DNA of 64,000 nt from Streptomyces sp. NBC_00440 (GTDB lineage Bacteria > Actinomycetota > Actinomycetes > Streptomycetales > Streptomycetaceae): NCBI RefSeq assembly GCF_036014215.1, contig NZ_CP107921.1, positions 3,902,001-3,966,000 on the forward strand, given 5' to 3'. The notes beneath the pieces were generated by a model that ran no database searches, was not told the origin of the DNA, and saw nothing but the letters and a program-made list of their open reading frames with translations. Of the stretch, positions 16,723-24,635 are shown in pieces. Both the position numbers and the translations under genes were made by a program. The first letter of the stretch is position 1. The number at the start of each line of letters is the position of its first letter.

Positions 16723-18060
16723 TCAGGCCAGGGCGAACTTCTGGGCGGCCGAACCGTTGCAGTCGTAGATCTGGAGTCGGGTGCCGTTGGCGGTGGCGCC
16801 GGACGGAGAGTCGATGCAGCGGCCTGTGAGCGGGTTGGAGAGCGAACCGTCGGCGTTGGCGACCCAGTTCTGGTAGCCGCCGCCGTTGCAGTTGGCCAGT
16901 TGGAGCTTGGTGCCGTTCGCGTTGACGCCGCCGGCGATGTCCAGGCACCTGCCGAGGGTCCGCAGGGTCTGGCCGCTCCAGGTCCAGTGCTGGTCCTTCG
17001 CCGCCGTCTGGCAGTCCCAGAGCTGGACGGCTGTGCCGTCGACGCCGGTGTCGTCGCCCGCCACGTCCACGCACTTGCCGCCCGGACCGATGATCGTCCG
17101 GCCGGCCCCCGAACCGCCCCCGGCCGCCTTGTTGTACACGGCCACCGAGTCGACCACCAGCTTGCCGCCGGAGACCGTGGCCGCGTTCGGACCGCCGCCG
17201 TACGCGGCCGGGAAGCCGCCACCGATAGCCAGGTCGTAGATGATGAAGAAGGGGTGGTCGATCGCGTCGGCCCAGGTGGCCGCATCGACCTGGTTGGCCT
17301 TGACGGTGAAGAAATTGGTCCCGTCGAGGTAGAACCGGACCTGCTCCGGCGAAACCGAGCGGTCGATCTCCACCGCGTAGTCGTGGAAGCCGGTCTGGCA
17401 GCCCGCACAAGCACGCTCGCCTGAGCCGATGCCGGTCGACTCGTTGCACGGGCCGCCCGGGTTCACGCCGCAGTGAATGGTGCTGAAATCGGAGCTGCGG
17501 CCGTTGATGTCCTCCATGATGTCGACCTCACCGGACTTCGGCCAGGTCACGCCGGACCGCAGCGTCGAGCCGAGCATCCAGAACGCCGGCCAGTAGCCCG
17601 CGCCGTTGGCGGTGGTGACGTTGGGCTGCTGGAGGACGGACTCGATGCGTACGACGCCGCCGGCCGGAGCGCCGAAGGCCGCCGACTGGGTCTCCACGCG
17701 TCCGGACGTCCAGCCGCTCGCCGGGTCGGAACCGGAGTGCAGGGCCTGGAGCACCAGATGGCCCTGGCCGTCGTAGTGGACGTTGGACGTACTGCTGGTC
17801 ATGGTCTCGATCTCACCGGTGCCGAACGTGCTGCCCGCACCGGTGTCGTACTTCCACAGGCTCTGGTCGATGCCGGTGCCGGAGGCACCGTTGAAGTCAT
17901 CGCTCCAGGTGAGGGTGAATCCCGACGGCGCCGAGGGCACCGTCGCCTCGGCGTTCGACGAACCGACGAGGGTGGTCGCCACCATGACGGCGACGACAGG
18001 GAGCAACTCGGCCATTCTCTTCCACCCGCCGCCCCGCTGTCTTTCCCGGCTCAAGCGCAT
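16723..18060 (-). CDS. Secreted GH16 endo-beta-1,3-glucanase with ricin-type carbohydrate-binding module
   Basis: 445 residues. A signal peptide (MRLSRERQ, then a hydrophobic core ending SSNAEA) precedes a GH16 catalytic domain starting at SGFTLTWSDDFNG. GEVDIMED is the ExDxxE active site with nucleophile and acid/base Glu. GYWPAFWML and the Trp-rich cleft are typical of laminarinases. A Gly/Ser linker leads to a C-terminal beta-trefoil CBM13 with three QxW-like repeats (GGKCVDVAG, GRCLDIAGG, GRCIDSPSG). ATG 18060 has GGAGG eight bases upstream. It would degrade fungal or algal beta-1,3-glucan outside the cell. It is divergent from the histidine kinase gene, with a 400-base gap. Confidence 0.94.
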   Translation of the reverse strand: MRLSRERQRGGGWKRMAELLPVVAVMVATTLVGSSNAEATVPSAPSGFTLTWSDDFNGASGTGIDQSLWKYDTGAGSTFGTGEIETMTSSTSNVHYDGQGHLVLQALHSGSDPASGWTSGRVETQSAAFGAPAGGVVRIESVLQQPNVTTANGAGYWPAFWMLGSTLRSGVTWPKSGEVDIMEDINGRSSDFSTIHCGVNPGGPCNESTGIGSGERACAGCQTGFHDYAVEIDRSVSPEQVRFYLDGTNFFTVKANQVDAATWADAIDHPFFIIYDLAIGGGFPAAYGGGPNAATVSGGKLVVDSVAVYNKAAGGGSGAGRTIIGPGGKCVDVAGDDTGVDGTAVQLWDCQTAAKDQHWTWSGQTLRTLGRCLDIAGGVNANGTKLQLANCNGGGYQNWVANADGSLSNPLTGRCIDSPSGATANGTRLQIYDCNGSAAQKFALA

Positions 18061-18428
18061 GCGTCCGACCTCCGTGGGAGATGGGAGGGGATAGGCGCGC
18101 TTTCGTCGCGTCCACACCGCCTCTGACGGGACATCACCGGGGCGCGGTGCCGAGGTACGTCGGCCCGTCCCGGCAGGGGCGGACACCCAGGCATGTCATG
18201 CACACAGCGTGTCGAGGGGCCAGGTGTTCGGCAAGATGGCCGGCACGCCCATCTTTCGGCGCGGCCCGTGGGGCGGCATGGCGACGACTGCGGAGAGGGC
18301 CGCGGTGCTCCCGTGGGGATGGCGCCGGAGGACCGGGAGAGCGTCGGCACGGAGCACGCGAGTCCGTCGGAGGCGGAGGAGGCGGCAGCACAGGGCCGAT
18401 ATCGTTACGGGGTTGCAGTTCGGGTCAC
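18061..18428. other. Intergenic region upstream of GH16 and kinase genes
   Basis: I see no gene here. It should contain the GH16 promoter. Several open frames cross it, but none has family features or a credible ribosome site. Confidence 0.5.
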
Positions 18429-18455
18429 TTGCCATGATCCGGCACCCCCTATCCT
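18429..18455 (+). promoter_or_regulatory. Probable leaderless promoter of the histidine kinase
   Basis: TTGCCA at 18429 and TATCCT at 18450, a 15-base spacer, end seven bases before the GTG at 18462. No Shine-Dalgarno is present, which fits transcription starting at or next to the start codon. Confidence 0.4.
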
Positions 18456-18461
18456 CGCCGG

Positions 18462-19838
18462 GTGAGAACCACCAGTCGCACTCGTCAGCTCGGGAACACG
18501 CTGCGCAGCTGGGCGCTCCTGCCCGCCGGCGACGGAAGCGCGGCGCAGAGCCCCGTGGCGCGGCCCGTACCCCGCTCGCCCCTCCTGCCCGCGCGTGCCA
18601 TGGATCTGGTGCTGACGGCCGTCGCGTTGCTGCTCGCAGTGTGGATCAGCGCCCAGAACCCCTCCATGGGACCGGCCGCTCCCTGGGCGAATCTGCTGAT
18701 CGCCGCGGTGAGCGCACTGCCGCTGCTCGCACGGCGCCGGGCGCCCGAACTGGTACTCGCCATCGGGCTGCTCGCCAAGATCCTCCAGGTCTCGGCTTTC
18801 GCGACGCCGCTCGCCTACTACGCGGAGGGTGCCTATCGCGGCCCGCACAGCCGCCGGATCGTCTGGGCATCGGCCGGTATCGGGCTGGTGGCCCTCGCGC
18901 CCTGGAATGCGGCAGCGTGGTCCAGCTTCCGGACTGTGGTGACCTGGTTCGCGGTGAACTTTGTCTTCTCCTGCCTGGTGCCGCTGCTGCTGGGGCTCTA
19001 CGTGGGCCAGCGGCGTGCCGTCGTCGCCGGTCTCGTCGAACGGGCGGAGCGCGCCGAGCGGGAACAGCGGCTCGTCGCCGAGGCCGCGCGGGAGCAGGAG
19101 CGCCGGCGCATCGCCGGAGAGATGCACGACGTGGTCTCCCACCAGGTGAGCCTGATCGTCGTACACGCCAACGCGCTCAGCGCTGTCGCCCACGACCCGG
19201 AGGTTACGGGCGAGACCGCGCAGATCATTCAGACGGCCGGCCGGCGCGCGCTCACCGAACTCCGCGAGATGCTCGGGCTGCTCAGGAACGGCCCGGCCAC
19301 CGGGGCGGGGGCGCCACCGGCATCCACGGGAAGCGACGCCGCGAAGGGTGGGGCAGGGGCCGCCCCACACGACCCTGCCGCATCGGCCGAGCGGCGGCCT
19401 GTCCCCGGGGCGGCCGTCGACAGGATCGCCGAGCTGGCCGAGGGCTCCCGGACCGCCGGGCTGCCCGTCACCGTGCTCGTCGAGGGCGCGCCGCAGCCGC
19501 TGGGAGAGCCGGTCGAGCGTGCCGCACACCGGGTCGTGCAGGAGGCTCTGACCAACGTGCACAAGCACGCCCCGGGCGCCACGACGCAGATTCGCCTCGC
19601 CTTCGGCCCGCGAACCGTACGGGTGCAGATCGTCAACGGCCCGCCAGGAAGGCGCCCCGAGCCGGCTGCCGACGGTGAGCCTCTGCTGCCCAGCGGGGGA
19701 CACGGGCTGATCGGGCTGATGGAGCGGGTCCGCCTGGCCGGAGGCACCATGGGGTCCGGACCCACCGGTGACGGCGGCTTCCGGATCGATGCCGCGCTGC
19801 CCACCTCGGTGTCCGGAGCATCCACAACCGGAGTTTGA
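18462..19838 (+). CDS. Two-component sensor histidine kinase (NarL/DesK-type)
   Basis: 458 residues. About five membrane segments lie between residues 45 and 185, followed by a coiled coil (ERAERAEREQRLVAEAAREQ). HisKA_3 comes next with the phosphorylated His in RRIAGEMHDVVSHQ, then an ATPase domain with N-box NVHKHAPGA and G-box GGHGLIGLMERV. It should phosphorylate a LuxR-type regulator. The response regulator at 19962-20606 is convergent rather than co-oriented, and that regulator has its own kinase remnant upstream, so partnership is uncertain. The signal is unknown. Confidence 0.92.
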   Translation: MRTTSRTRQLGNTLRSWALLPAGDGSAAQSPVARPVPRSPLLPARAMDLVLTAVALLLAVWISAQNPSMGPAAPWANLLIAAVSALPLLARRRAPELVLAIGLLAKILQVSAFATPLAYYAEGAYRGPHSRRIVWASAGIGLVALAPWNAAAWSSFRTVVTWFAVNFVFSCLVPLLLGLYVGQRRAVVAGLVERAERAEREQRLVAEAAREQERRRIAGEMHDVVSHQVSLIVVHANALSAVAHDPEVTGETAQIIQTAGRRALTELREMLGLLRNGPATGAGAPPASTGSDAAKGGAGAAPHDPAASAERRPVPGAAVDRIAELAEGSRTAGLPVTVLVEGAPQPLGEPVERAAHRVVQEALTNVHKHAPGATTQIRLAFGPRTVRVQIVNGPPGRRPEPAADGEPLLPSGGHGLIGLMERVRLAGGTMGSGPTGDGGFRIDAALPTSVSGASTTGV

Positions 19839-19961
19839 CTCTGCCGGAGCTTGACTCTGCCGGAGATCGTGGCGTTCCGCCGGGCACCCGCCTCGCCGAT
19901 CCGCCGCATGCCGTGTCCGACGGGCCGCAGCACTCGGTGATGTCACCGGCAAGTCAGGCGT

Positions 19962-20606
19962 TCAGATCGGTCCGGCGTCGTGGGTGATGAGCGCGACCTG
20001 GGTGCGGTTGGCCGCATCGAGCTTGGTCATGATCCGGCTGAGATGGACCTTGACCGTGGACTGGCTCACGGACAAGTCGGTGGCGATCCGGGAGTTGCTG
20101 TGGCCCTGGGCGACTGCCACGGCGACCTCGCGCTCGCGTGCGGTCAGCTCCGCCATCCGCGATCGCGCCCGCGGGGCGGCCGCACTCGTGGCGAAGACGG
20201 ACAGCAGCTTGGTGGTGATGCGCGGTGAGAGCATCGCCTCGCCGCGCGCGAGGACCCGTACCGCTTCGGCCAGTTCGCGCGGCGAGGTGTCTTTGAGCAG
20301 GAACCCCGCCGCGCCGTGCCGGAGTGCGGCGTAGACGTATTCGTCGACGTCGAAGGTGGTGAGCACCGCGACCACTGGAGGATCGGGCAGCGCGGTGAGC
20401 TGGCGGGCGACCTCCAGGCCGCCGACGCGGGGCATCTGAATGTCGGTGAGCACCACGTCCGGGCGGTGCCTGGCCACCAGGTCCACTGCCACCGAGCCGT
20501 CATCGCCCTCGGCGACCACCTCGATGTCCGGCTCGGCGTGGAGGATCATCCGGATGCCCTTGCGCACCAGCTTTTCGTCGTCGAGGAGGACTACCTTGAC
20601 GGTCAC
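19962..20606 (-). CDS. Response regulator, NarL/LuxR family
   Basis: 214 residues. The receiver domain has the acidic pair in LLDDE, phospho-Asp in VVLTDIQMP, Thr in VLTTFD and Lys in FLLKDTS. A LuxR helix-turn-helix follows (LTAREREVAVAVAQGHSN, SRIATDLSVSQSTVKVHL). It starts at GTG 20606 inside a GTGAGTGACC string that would overlap the stop of an upstream kinase, of which only a remnant exists. It is convergent with the kinase at 18462, the most likely surviving partner. Confidence 0.93.
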   Translation of the reverse strand: MTVKVVLLDDEKLVRKGIRMILHAEPDIEVVAEGDDGSVAVDLVARHRPDVVLTDIQMPRVGGLEVARQLTALPDPPVVAVLTTFDVDEYVYAALRHGAAGFLLKDTSPRELAEAVRVLARGEAMLSPRITTKLLSVFATSAAAPRARSRMAELTAREREVAVAVAQGHSNSRIATDLSVSQSTVKVHLSRIMTKLDAANRTQVALITHDAGPI

Positions 20607-20720
20607 TCACGCCACCACCTCGTCCGCGTACGGGCAACTTCGCCTGCACACGGTATCCGCCGTCGCCGGTGCTGCCCGCACGCAGTGATCTGCCTGCCCG
20701 CATCACGCGTACCCGCTTGC
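20607..20720 (-). pseudogene. C-terminal remnant of a histidine kinase
   Basis: Read on the minus strand, the DNA just before the response regulator encodes RAGSTGDGGYRVQAKLP, the usual end of NarL-type kinases. Compare GPTGDGGFRIDAALP in the kinase at 18462. After a one-base shift the frame ends at a TGA overlapping the regulator start, the normal kinase/regulator coupling. The rest of the kinase is absent. I infer that the original cognate kinase was deleted. Confidence 0.5.
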
Positions 20721-20943
20721 CCGTCGGTCGTCCCGCAGCACGATCCAGCGGGCGTGCCGTAAGACTTTCGGGCAGGTCCGCCCGGCCGGGAAGGGTGACG
20801 CGCCGAGGGTGCCGACCGGGACAGGCTGGACCCCGTCGGATCCGGCCGGGTCCGACGTGAAGGTTCGGATCCAGAAGTTCGGGCGGGCCCCAAGGGGACT
20901 TCAACTGACTTCAAGCCGACTTCGACAAGACGCAGGAGGACAG

Positions 20944-21702
20944 ATGACCAAGCGCGGCAAGGCGGCACTGTTTGCGGTGGCGGGGGCGATCACGCTCACC
21001 ATGGCAGCGGCACCGTCGGCTTCAGCGATCATCGGGGGACACGATGCCACCGCGCCGTACCCGTTCATGGTGAGCATCCAGAAGGACGGCCACCACTACT
21101 GCGGAGCCTCCCTGATCAAACCGGACTGGATCGTCACCGCCGGGCACTGCACGGTGAACGTCAAGCCCCAGCAGCTTTCCGTGCGGGTCGGCGACCACGA
21201 TCGGACGAAGGGTGCCAAAGCGAAGGTCATCGAGGTCATCGCACACCCGGACTTCTCCTACGAGCCGTTCCGCAACGACGTGGCCGTCATGAAGCTGGAC
21301 CACCCCGTGGACGCCAAGCCCATCAAACTGGCCGCGAAATCCGGGCCGGTGGGCACCAGCACTCGGATCCTCGGCTGGGGAATGACCTGCGAGGACGGCA
21401 ACGACTGCCCGAACCCCCCGATCCGTCTGCAGGAACTGGACACCACGCTCGTCCCCGACGACCGGTGCAGCGAGAACTACAACCCGGCCAACGAGCTGTG
21501 CACCGACAGCCCCACCAAGAACGCGCAGGCGTGCATCCTCGACTCCGGCGGGCCGCAGATCAAGGGCCGTCCCGGGCGGTGGGAACTGATCGGGGCAACC
21601 AGCCGCGACGGCGACGCCGACCCGGAGTGTGCCACCGGTCCCGGCATCTACACCGACCTGACGGCCCACCGCGCATGGATCGAGCGGGCCACCGCGAAGT
21701 GA
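20944..21702 (+). CDS. Secreted trypsin-like (S1) serine protease with altered oxyanion-hole residue
   Basis: 252 residues, starting at ATG 20944 behind AGGAGGACAG. The signal peptide ends at PSASA and the mature chain starts at once with IIGGHDATAPYPF, the activated S1 N-terminus, so there is no propeptide. The triad is His in TAGHC, Asp in NDVAVMKLD and Ser in ILDSGGP. The usual GDSGGP is LDSGGP here: residue 193 (chymotrypsin numbering), whose NH helps form the oxyanion hole, is Leu instead of Gly. Activity may be low or altered. A hairpin terminator follows. Confidence 0.9.
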   Translation: MTKRGKAALFAVAGAITLTMAAAPSASAIIGGHDATAPYPFMVSIQKDGHHYCGASLIKPDWIVTAGHCTVNVKPQQLSVRVGDHDRTKGAKAKVIEVIAHPDFSYEPFRNDVAVMKLDHPVDAKPIKLAAKSGPVGTSTRILGWGMTCEDGNDCPNPPIRLQELDTTLVPDDRCSENYNPANELCTDSPTKNAQACILDSGGPQIKGRPGRWELIGATSRDGDADPECATGPGIYTDLTAHRAWIERATAK

Positions 21703-21709
21703 TGGGCGA

Positions 21710-21746
21710 GGCCCCGACCGGTTGGCGAATTCCCGCGGTCGGGGCC
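21710..21746 (+). terminator. Terminator of the serine protease gene
   Basis: An 11-bp stem GGCCCCGACCG / CGGTCGGGGCC starts eight bases after the stop codon, followed by TTCGTCGTT. Confidence 0.8.
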
Positions 21747-21935
21747 TTCGTCGTTCCGTGGTTGCCGTTGTGCGGACCATCCGGCATCCCGGACACCGCA
21801 GCGCGATCGATCTCCTCTCGGCCTGCAACAGCCGGGACCGATGTTGGCACCATCCACGCGGAGCGCGAACGCAACGAGGGCCGCGAGACAAGTAGAGGGT
21901 GAGACCGTCACCCGGCGGTCGGAGACGGAGATTCC

Positions 21936-22526
21936 GTGGAATCGGAACGCGACGAACACGGCGACCGCCGCAGTGATGCCCAACTGTCCATGGCCGCCGA
22001 CGATCCGGCGGCGTTCACGCCGCTGGTCGAGAAGCACTCGGCGGCCCTGCACGGCTACTTCGCGCGGCGGATGCCGGGCGCGGCGGACGATCTGCTCGCC
22101 GAGGCATGGCTGCAGGCGTTTGCCGCGCGGCGAACGTTCGACCCTTCGCGCGGATCCGCACGCGGCTGGCTGTTCGGGGTGGCCCGCAACGTCCTCGCGG
22201 GCCATGTGCGGCGGGCGGCGCGGGCGGAGGTCCTGTCGCAGACAGAGGTCACCGACCCGTGGCAGGCCGTGGATCAGCGGCTGGACGCTGCGACGCTGGC
22301 GCCCGCACTGCGCAGCGCACTGGCCGAACTGCCTGCGGCGGAGCGGGAGGTGATGCTCCTCGTCAGCTGGGAGCAGTTGACGCCGGCCGAGGCAGCCGCC
22401 GCCGTGGGCATCCCCGCCGGAACGGCCCGTTCGCGGCTGCACCGGGCACGGGGCAGATTGCGCGAGCGGATCACGCAGGCCCGTCCCGCGGGACGGAATC
22501 TGGCCGTGACGGGAGACCTGGCATGA
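21936..22526 (+). CDS. RNA polymerase ECF-type sigma factor
   Basis: 196 residues. Region 2 (FTPLVEKHSAALHGYFARR, then DDLLAEAWLQAFAARRTFD and GWLFGVARNVLAGHVRR) is followed after a short linker by region 4 (LPAAEREVMLLVSWEQLTPAEAAAAVG, TARSRLHRAR). There is no region 1 or 3, as in ECF sigmas. The stop overlaps the ATG of the next gene, a CU044_5270-like membrane protein. That pairing is common for this ECF group and suggests the partner senses or restrains the sigma factor. Confidence 0.92.
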   Translation: MESERDEHGDRRSDAQLSMAADDPAAFTPLVEKHSAALHGYFARRMPGAADDLLAEAWLQAFAARRTFDPSRGSARGWLFGVARNVLAGHVRRAARAEVLSQTEVTDPWQAVDQRLDAATLAPALRSALAELPAAEREVMLLVSWEQLTPAEAAAAVGIPAGTARSRLHRARGRLRERITQARPAGRNLAVTGDLA

Positions 22527-23455
22527 GTACGTACGACATGGAGGAGACGGGCATGACGGAGCGACAGGCACTGCTGGACTTCCCGGGCGCCGAGGCGCTG
22601 CAAGCGGCGGGCAGGGTCGAGCCGCCGTCGGCTCCGGCGCTGGCCCGGGCGCTGGCGGCGGTCGAAGGAGCCGTGCGGGAGGACGCGGGCCGGGCTCCGC
22701 TCCAGGACGCGCGGAAGGACTCCGTGGTGACGCCGTTCCGGAAGCGCCGCCGCGTCATCGCCGTCCTTGCTGCCGCCGCGGTCGCGGCCGGCGTCGTGGT
22801 GACGTCCGCGAACATGGGCGGGGCGCCTTCGGGTACGCAGCACGGGGCGCAGGCGCAGTCCGCTGCGGCCTTCCTGAACAACGTCGCCGAGGTCGCGGCC
22901 ACTCGGTCGACCGGCTCGGGGAAGTACTGGAAGACCCACTTCAAGACCATCGACGTGTACACCACGCGGTCCATGGAAGTCAGCTACGTCGTCGCCGGCA
23001 AGACCGTGCGCAAGGGGCAGGACCCAGGCTGGAGGCTCGGCTCGAAGGTCCTCGACTGGAACGCCCTGGACCACCTGACCACGAACCCGACACCGCTGCT
23101 CCGGGAGATCGAGCACACGACGAAGGCCTCCGCGGACGGGACTGAGGACCCGGGCACGCTCGGCTTCGTGCAGGCGAGCACCATGCTCGCCAACGCCCCC
23201 GCCAGTCCCGCACTGCGCAGCGGGCTGTTCAAGGCACTCGCCCAGCTGAAGGGCGTGAGCGTCGTCGGCACCGTCAAGGACAGCGCCGGGCGCAGCGGGA
23301 CGGAGCTGGCCTACCAGGGGGGCGTCGGCGTCACCAAGGTCATCATCGACCCGAAGACCAGCACGCTCCTGGAACTCATCGAGCCGTGGCGGAGCGAGAA
23401 GGACGAGCACCAGGCGATCTACCTGTCCGCCGGCCTGACCGACAAGATCGGCTGA
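22523..23455 (+). CDS. CU044_5270-like membrane protein, partner of the ECF sigma factor
   Basis: 310 residues, translationally coupled to the sigma factor (ATGA). A cytoplasmic N-terminus of about 75 residues is followed by one membrane helix (VIAVLAAAAVAAGVVVTS) and an extracytoplasmic domain with YWKTHFKTIDVYTT and a late KVIIDPKTSTLLELIEP. This pattern is that of proteins annotated as the CU044_5270 family beside ECF sigmas; an anti-sigma-like role is an inference. An alternative ATG at 22553 has a stronger ribosome site (GGAGGAG, six-base spacer). Confidence 0.75.
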   Translation: MSTYDMEETGMTERQALLDFPGAEALQAAGRVEPPSAPALARALAAVEGAVREDAGRAPLQDARKDSVVTPFRKRRRVIAVLAAAAVAAGVVVTSANMGGAPSGTQHGAQAQSAAAFLNNVAEVAATRSTGSGKYWKTHFKTIDVYTTRSMEVSYVVAGKTVRKGQDPGWRLGSKVLDWNALDHLTTNPTPLLREIEHTTKASADGTEDPGTLGFVQASTMLANAPASPALRSGLFKALAQLKGVSVVGTVKDSAGRSGTELAYQGGVGVTKVIIDPKTSTLLELIEPWRSEKDEHQAIYLSAGLTDKIG

Positions 23456-23631
23456 CCGACAGGACCGGCTGACCGACGCAGCGGCCGTGGCGCACAGCCG
23501 GCCCGCTGCGTCAGATGCGTCAGATGCAGTGGGTGCGGTGAGTGCGGAGGTGTGACGAGCGGGTCGGAGGCCGGGCTCCCGCGGCGGTGACGAGTCGTTG
23601 CGACACCGGCCACAGGAGTCGGGTTTCCACG

Positions 23632-23658
23632 GCGAGTTCGGATCTCGCGTCCTCCGCA
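23632..23658 (+). repeat. Attachment-site repeat 4 (degenerate tRNA-Ser 3' end)
   Basis: GCGAGTTCGGATCTCGCGTCCTCCGCA matches the T-arm and acceptor end of tRNA-Ser(GGA) with three substitutions. The following CGCAGTTGCCCTCA resembles the CAGTTGCCCTCA after repeat 3, supporting common origin. The surrounding 23456-23780 contains no gene. Confidence 0.7.
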
Positions 23659-23681
23659 CGCAGTTGCCCTCACCGAGCAGT

Positions 23682-23730
23682 ACGCAGAAGGCCCCTGGAA
23701 TTCGCCATGGTGGCGGGGGGCCTTCTGCGT
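23682..23730. terminator. Hairpin after attachment repeat 4
   Basis: A 14-bp stem ACGCAGAAGGCCCC / GGGGCCTTCTGCGT around a 21-base loop. It resembles the tRNA terminator and also lies 50 bases beyond the leftward snapalysin gene, so it can end that transcript. Confidence 0.75.
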
Positions 23731-23780
23731 GTGTGTCCAGGGGCCCTGTGCGGCCGTCCTGCCTGCGTTCCGGCTGCCCG

Positions 23781-24374
23781 TCAGTGTGCGCCGGCGAGGA
23801 CCGGTGCGTGCCAGGCGTCGATCACGATCTGGTGCCGCTTCGGGCTCACCTTCGCCGCGCCGCTCGCGTAGTTCCGGTCGACCTGTGCCGCCTCTGCCGC
23901 GTTCGGTTTGGCATTGGTGCACGACGTACCGGGGCCGTGGCCGGACATCAGCTCCGAGCACGGTCCGCTGTAGTCGTCCGGCAGCCCGAGGATGTGCCCG
24001 GTTTCGTGCGCCGCGATCCGGGTCATGTCGTAGCCCTCATCGACCGCCTCCTGGCCCAGTTGCACCTGGCCTCTGCTGCCGCCCGGGACAATCGGACCGA
24101 GTGTCGTCTGGGGCCAGCCGCTGGTCGCCACGTAGACGAAGTTGGCCGAGCCGCGCGAGGTTGCCGGTTGCAGGTGGACGTTGTGGTCCGCCGCGTTCCA
24201 GTTGTTCACGCCCTGCGTGATCGCGTCCGCCCACTGTCCTGCTCCACTGGCGTCGTAGGTCAGAGTGACCACCGCCGCGGTCGCCCTCGGCGCGGGGTGC
24301 GCCGAAGCGGCACCGGATGTAACGCCCAGCGCGACCGGGACCAGTGCCGCCACGGCTGCCATTCGCTTGATCAT
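23781..24374 (-). CDS. Snapalysin-type secreted zinc metalloprotease (M7)
   Basis: 197 residues. The signal peptide (MIKRMAAVAALVPVALGVTS) ends in the region GAASA. Mature features are LTYDASGAGQW and the zinc motif HETGHILGLPDDY, an HExxHxxGxxD in which Asp is the third ligand; this is diagnostic of M7. Two Cys pairs follow (GPCSELM, GTSCTN). ATG 24374 has GGAGGGG ten bases upstream. The divergent LysR activator often seen beside snapalysin genes is missing. It acts as a small extracellular protease. Confidence 0.92.
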   Translation of the reverse strand: MIKRMAAVAALVPVALGVTSGAASAHPAPRATAAVVTLTYDASGAGQWADAITQGVNNWNAADHNVHLQPATSRGSANFVYVATSGWPQTTLGPIVPGGSRGQVQLGQEAVDEGYDMTRIAAHETGHILGLPDDYSGPCSELMSGHGPGTSCTNAKPNAAEAAQVDRNYASGAAKVSPKRHQIVIDAWHAPVLAGAH

Positions 24375-24635
24375 GAGACTCGTTCCCCTCCCTGACGTCT
24401 GTTGCCCGTGAGCCACAAGGGCACCACGTCATCAGCAGGCGCCACAAGTACGCGGTGAGCAAAGGGAGTTGGGTGTGACCATCTCAGCGGTGATCATTTC
24501 TGCTGCGTTTCGTTGATCGCTGACGTCACGGCAGCCCTGCCGGATGACGTCCCAACAGGGTCCGGGCGGTTCCGTGGGGCGCCGTGTGACGGACGATGGG
24601 TACTGACGGTGGGGGCGGACATGAGGAGCGGCGCA

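Larger units (their letters stand above)
16643..23658. mobile_element. Segment C: region between tRNA-Ser repeats 3 and 4
   Basis: About 7 kb with a GH16 glucanase, a two-component system with a kinase remnant, a trypsin-like protein and an ECF sigma factor with its partner. The right border is only a 27-base degenerate tRNA end. It may be an older island, or chromosomal DNA enclosed by successive insertions. No integrase is present. Confidence 0.45.
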
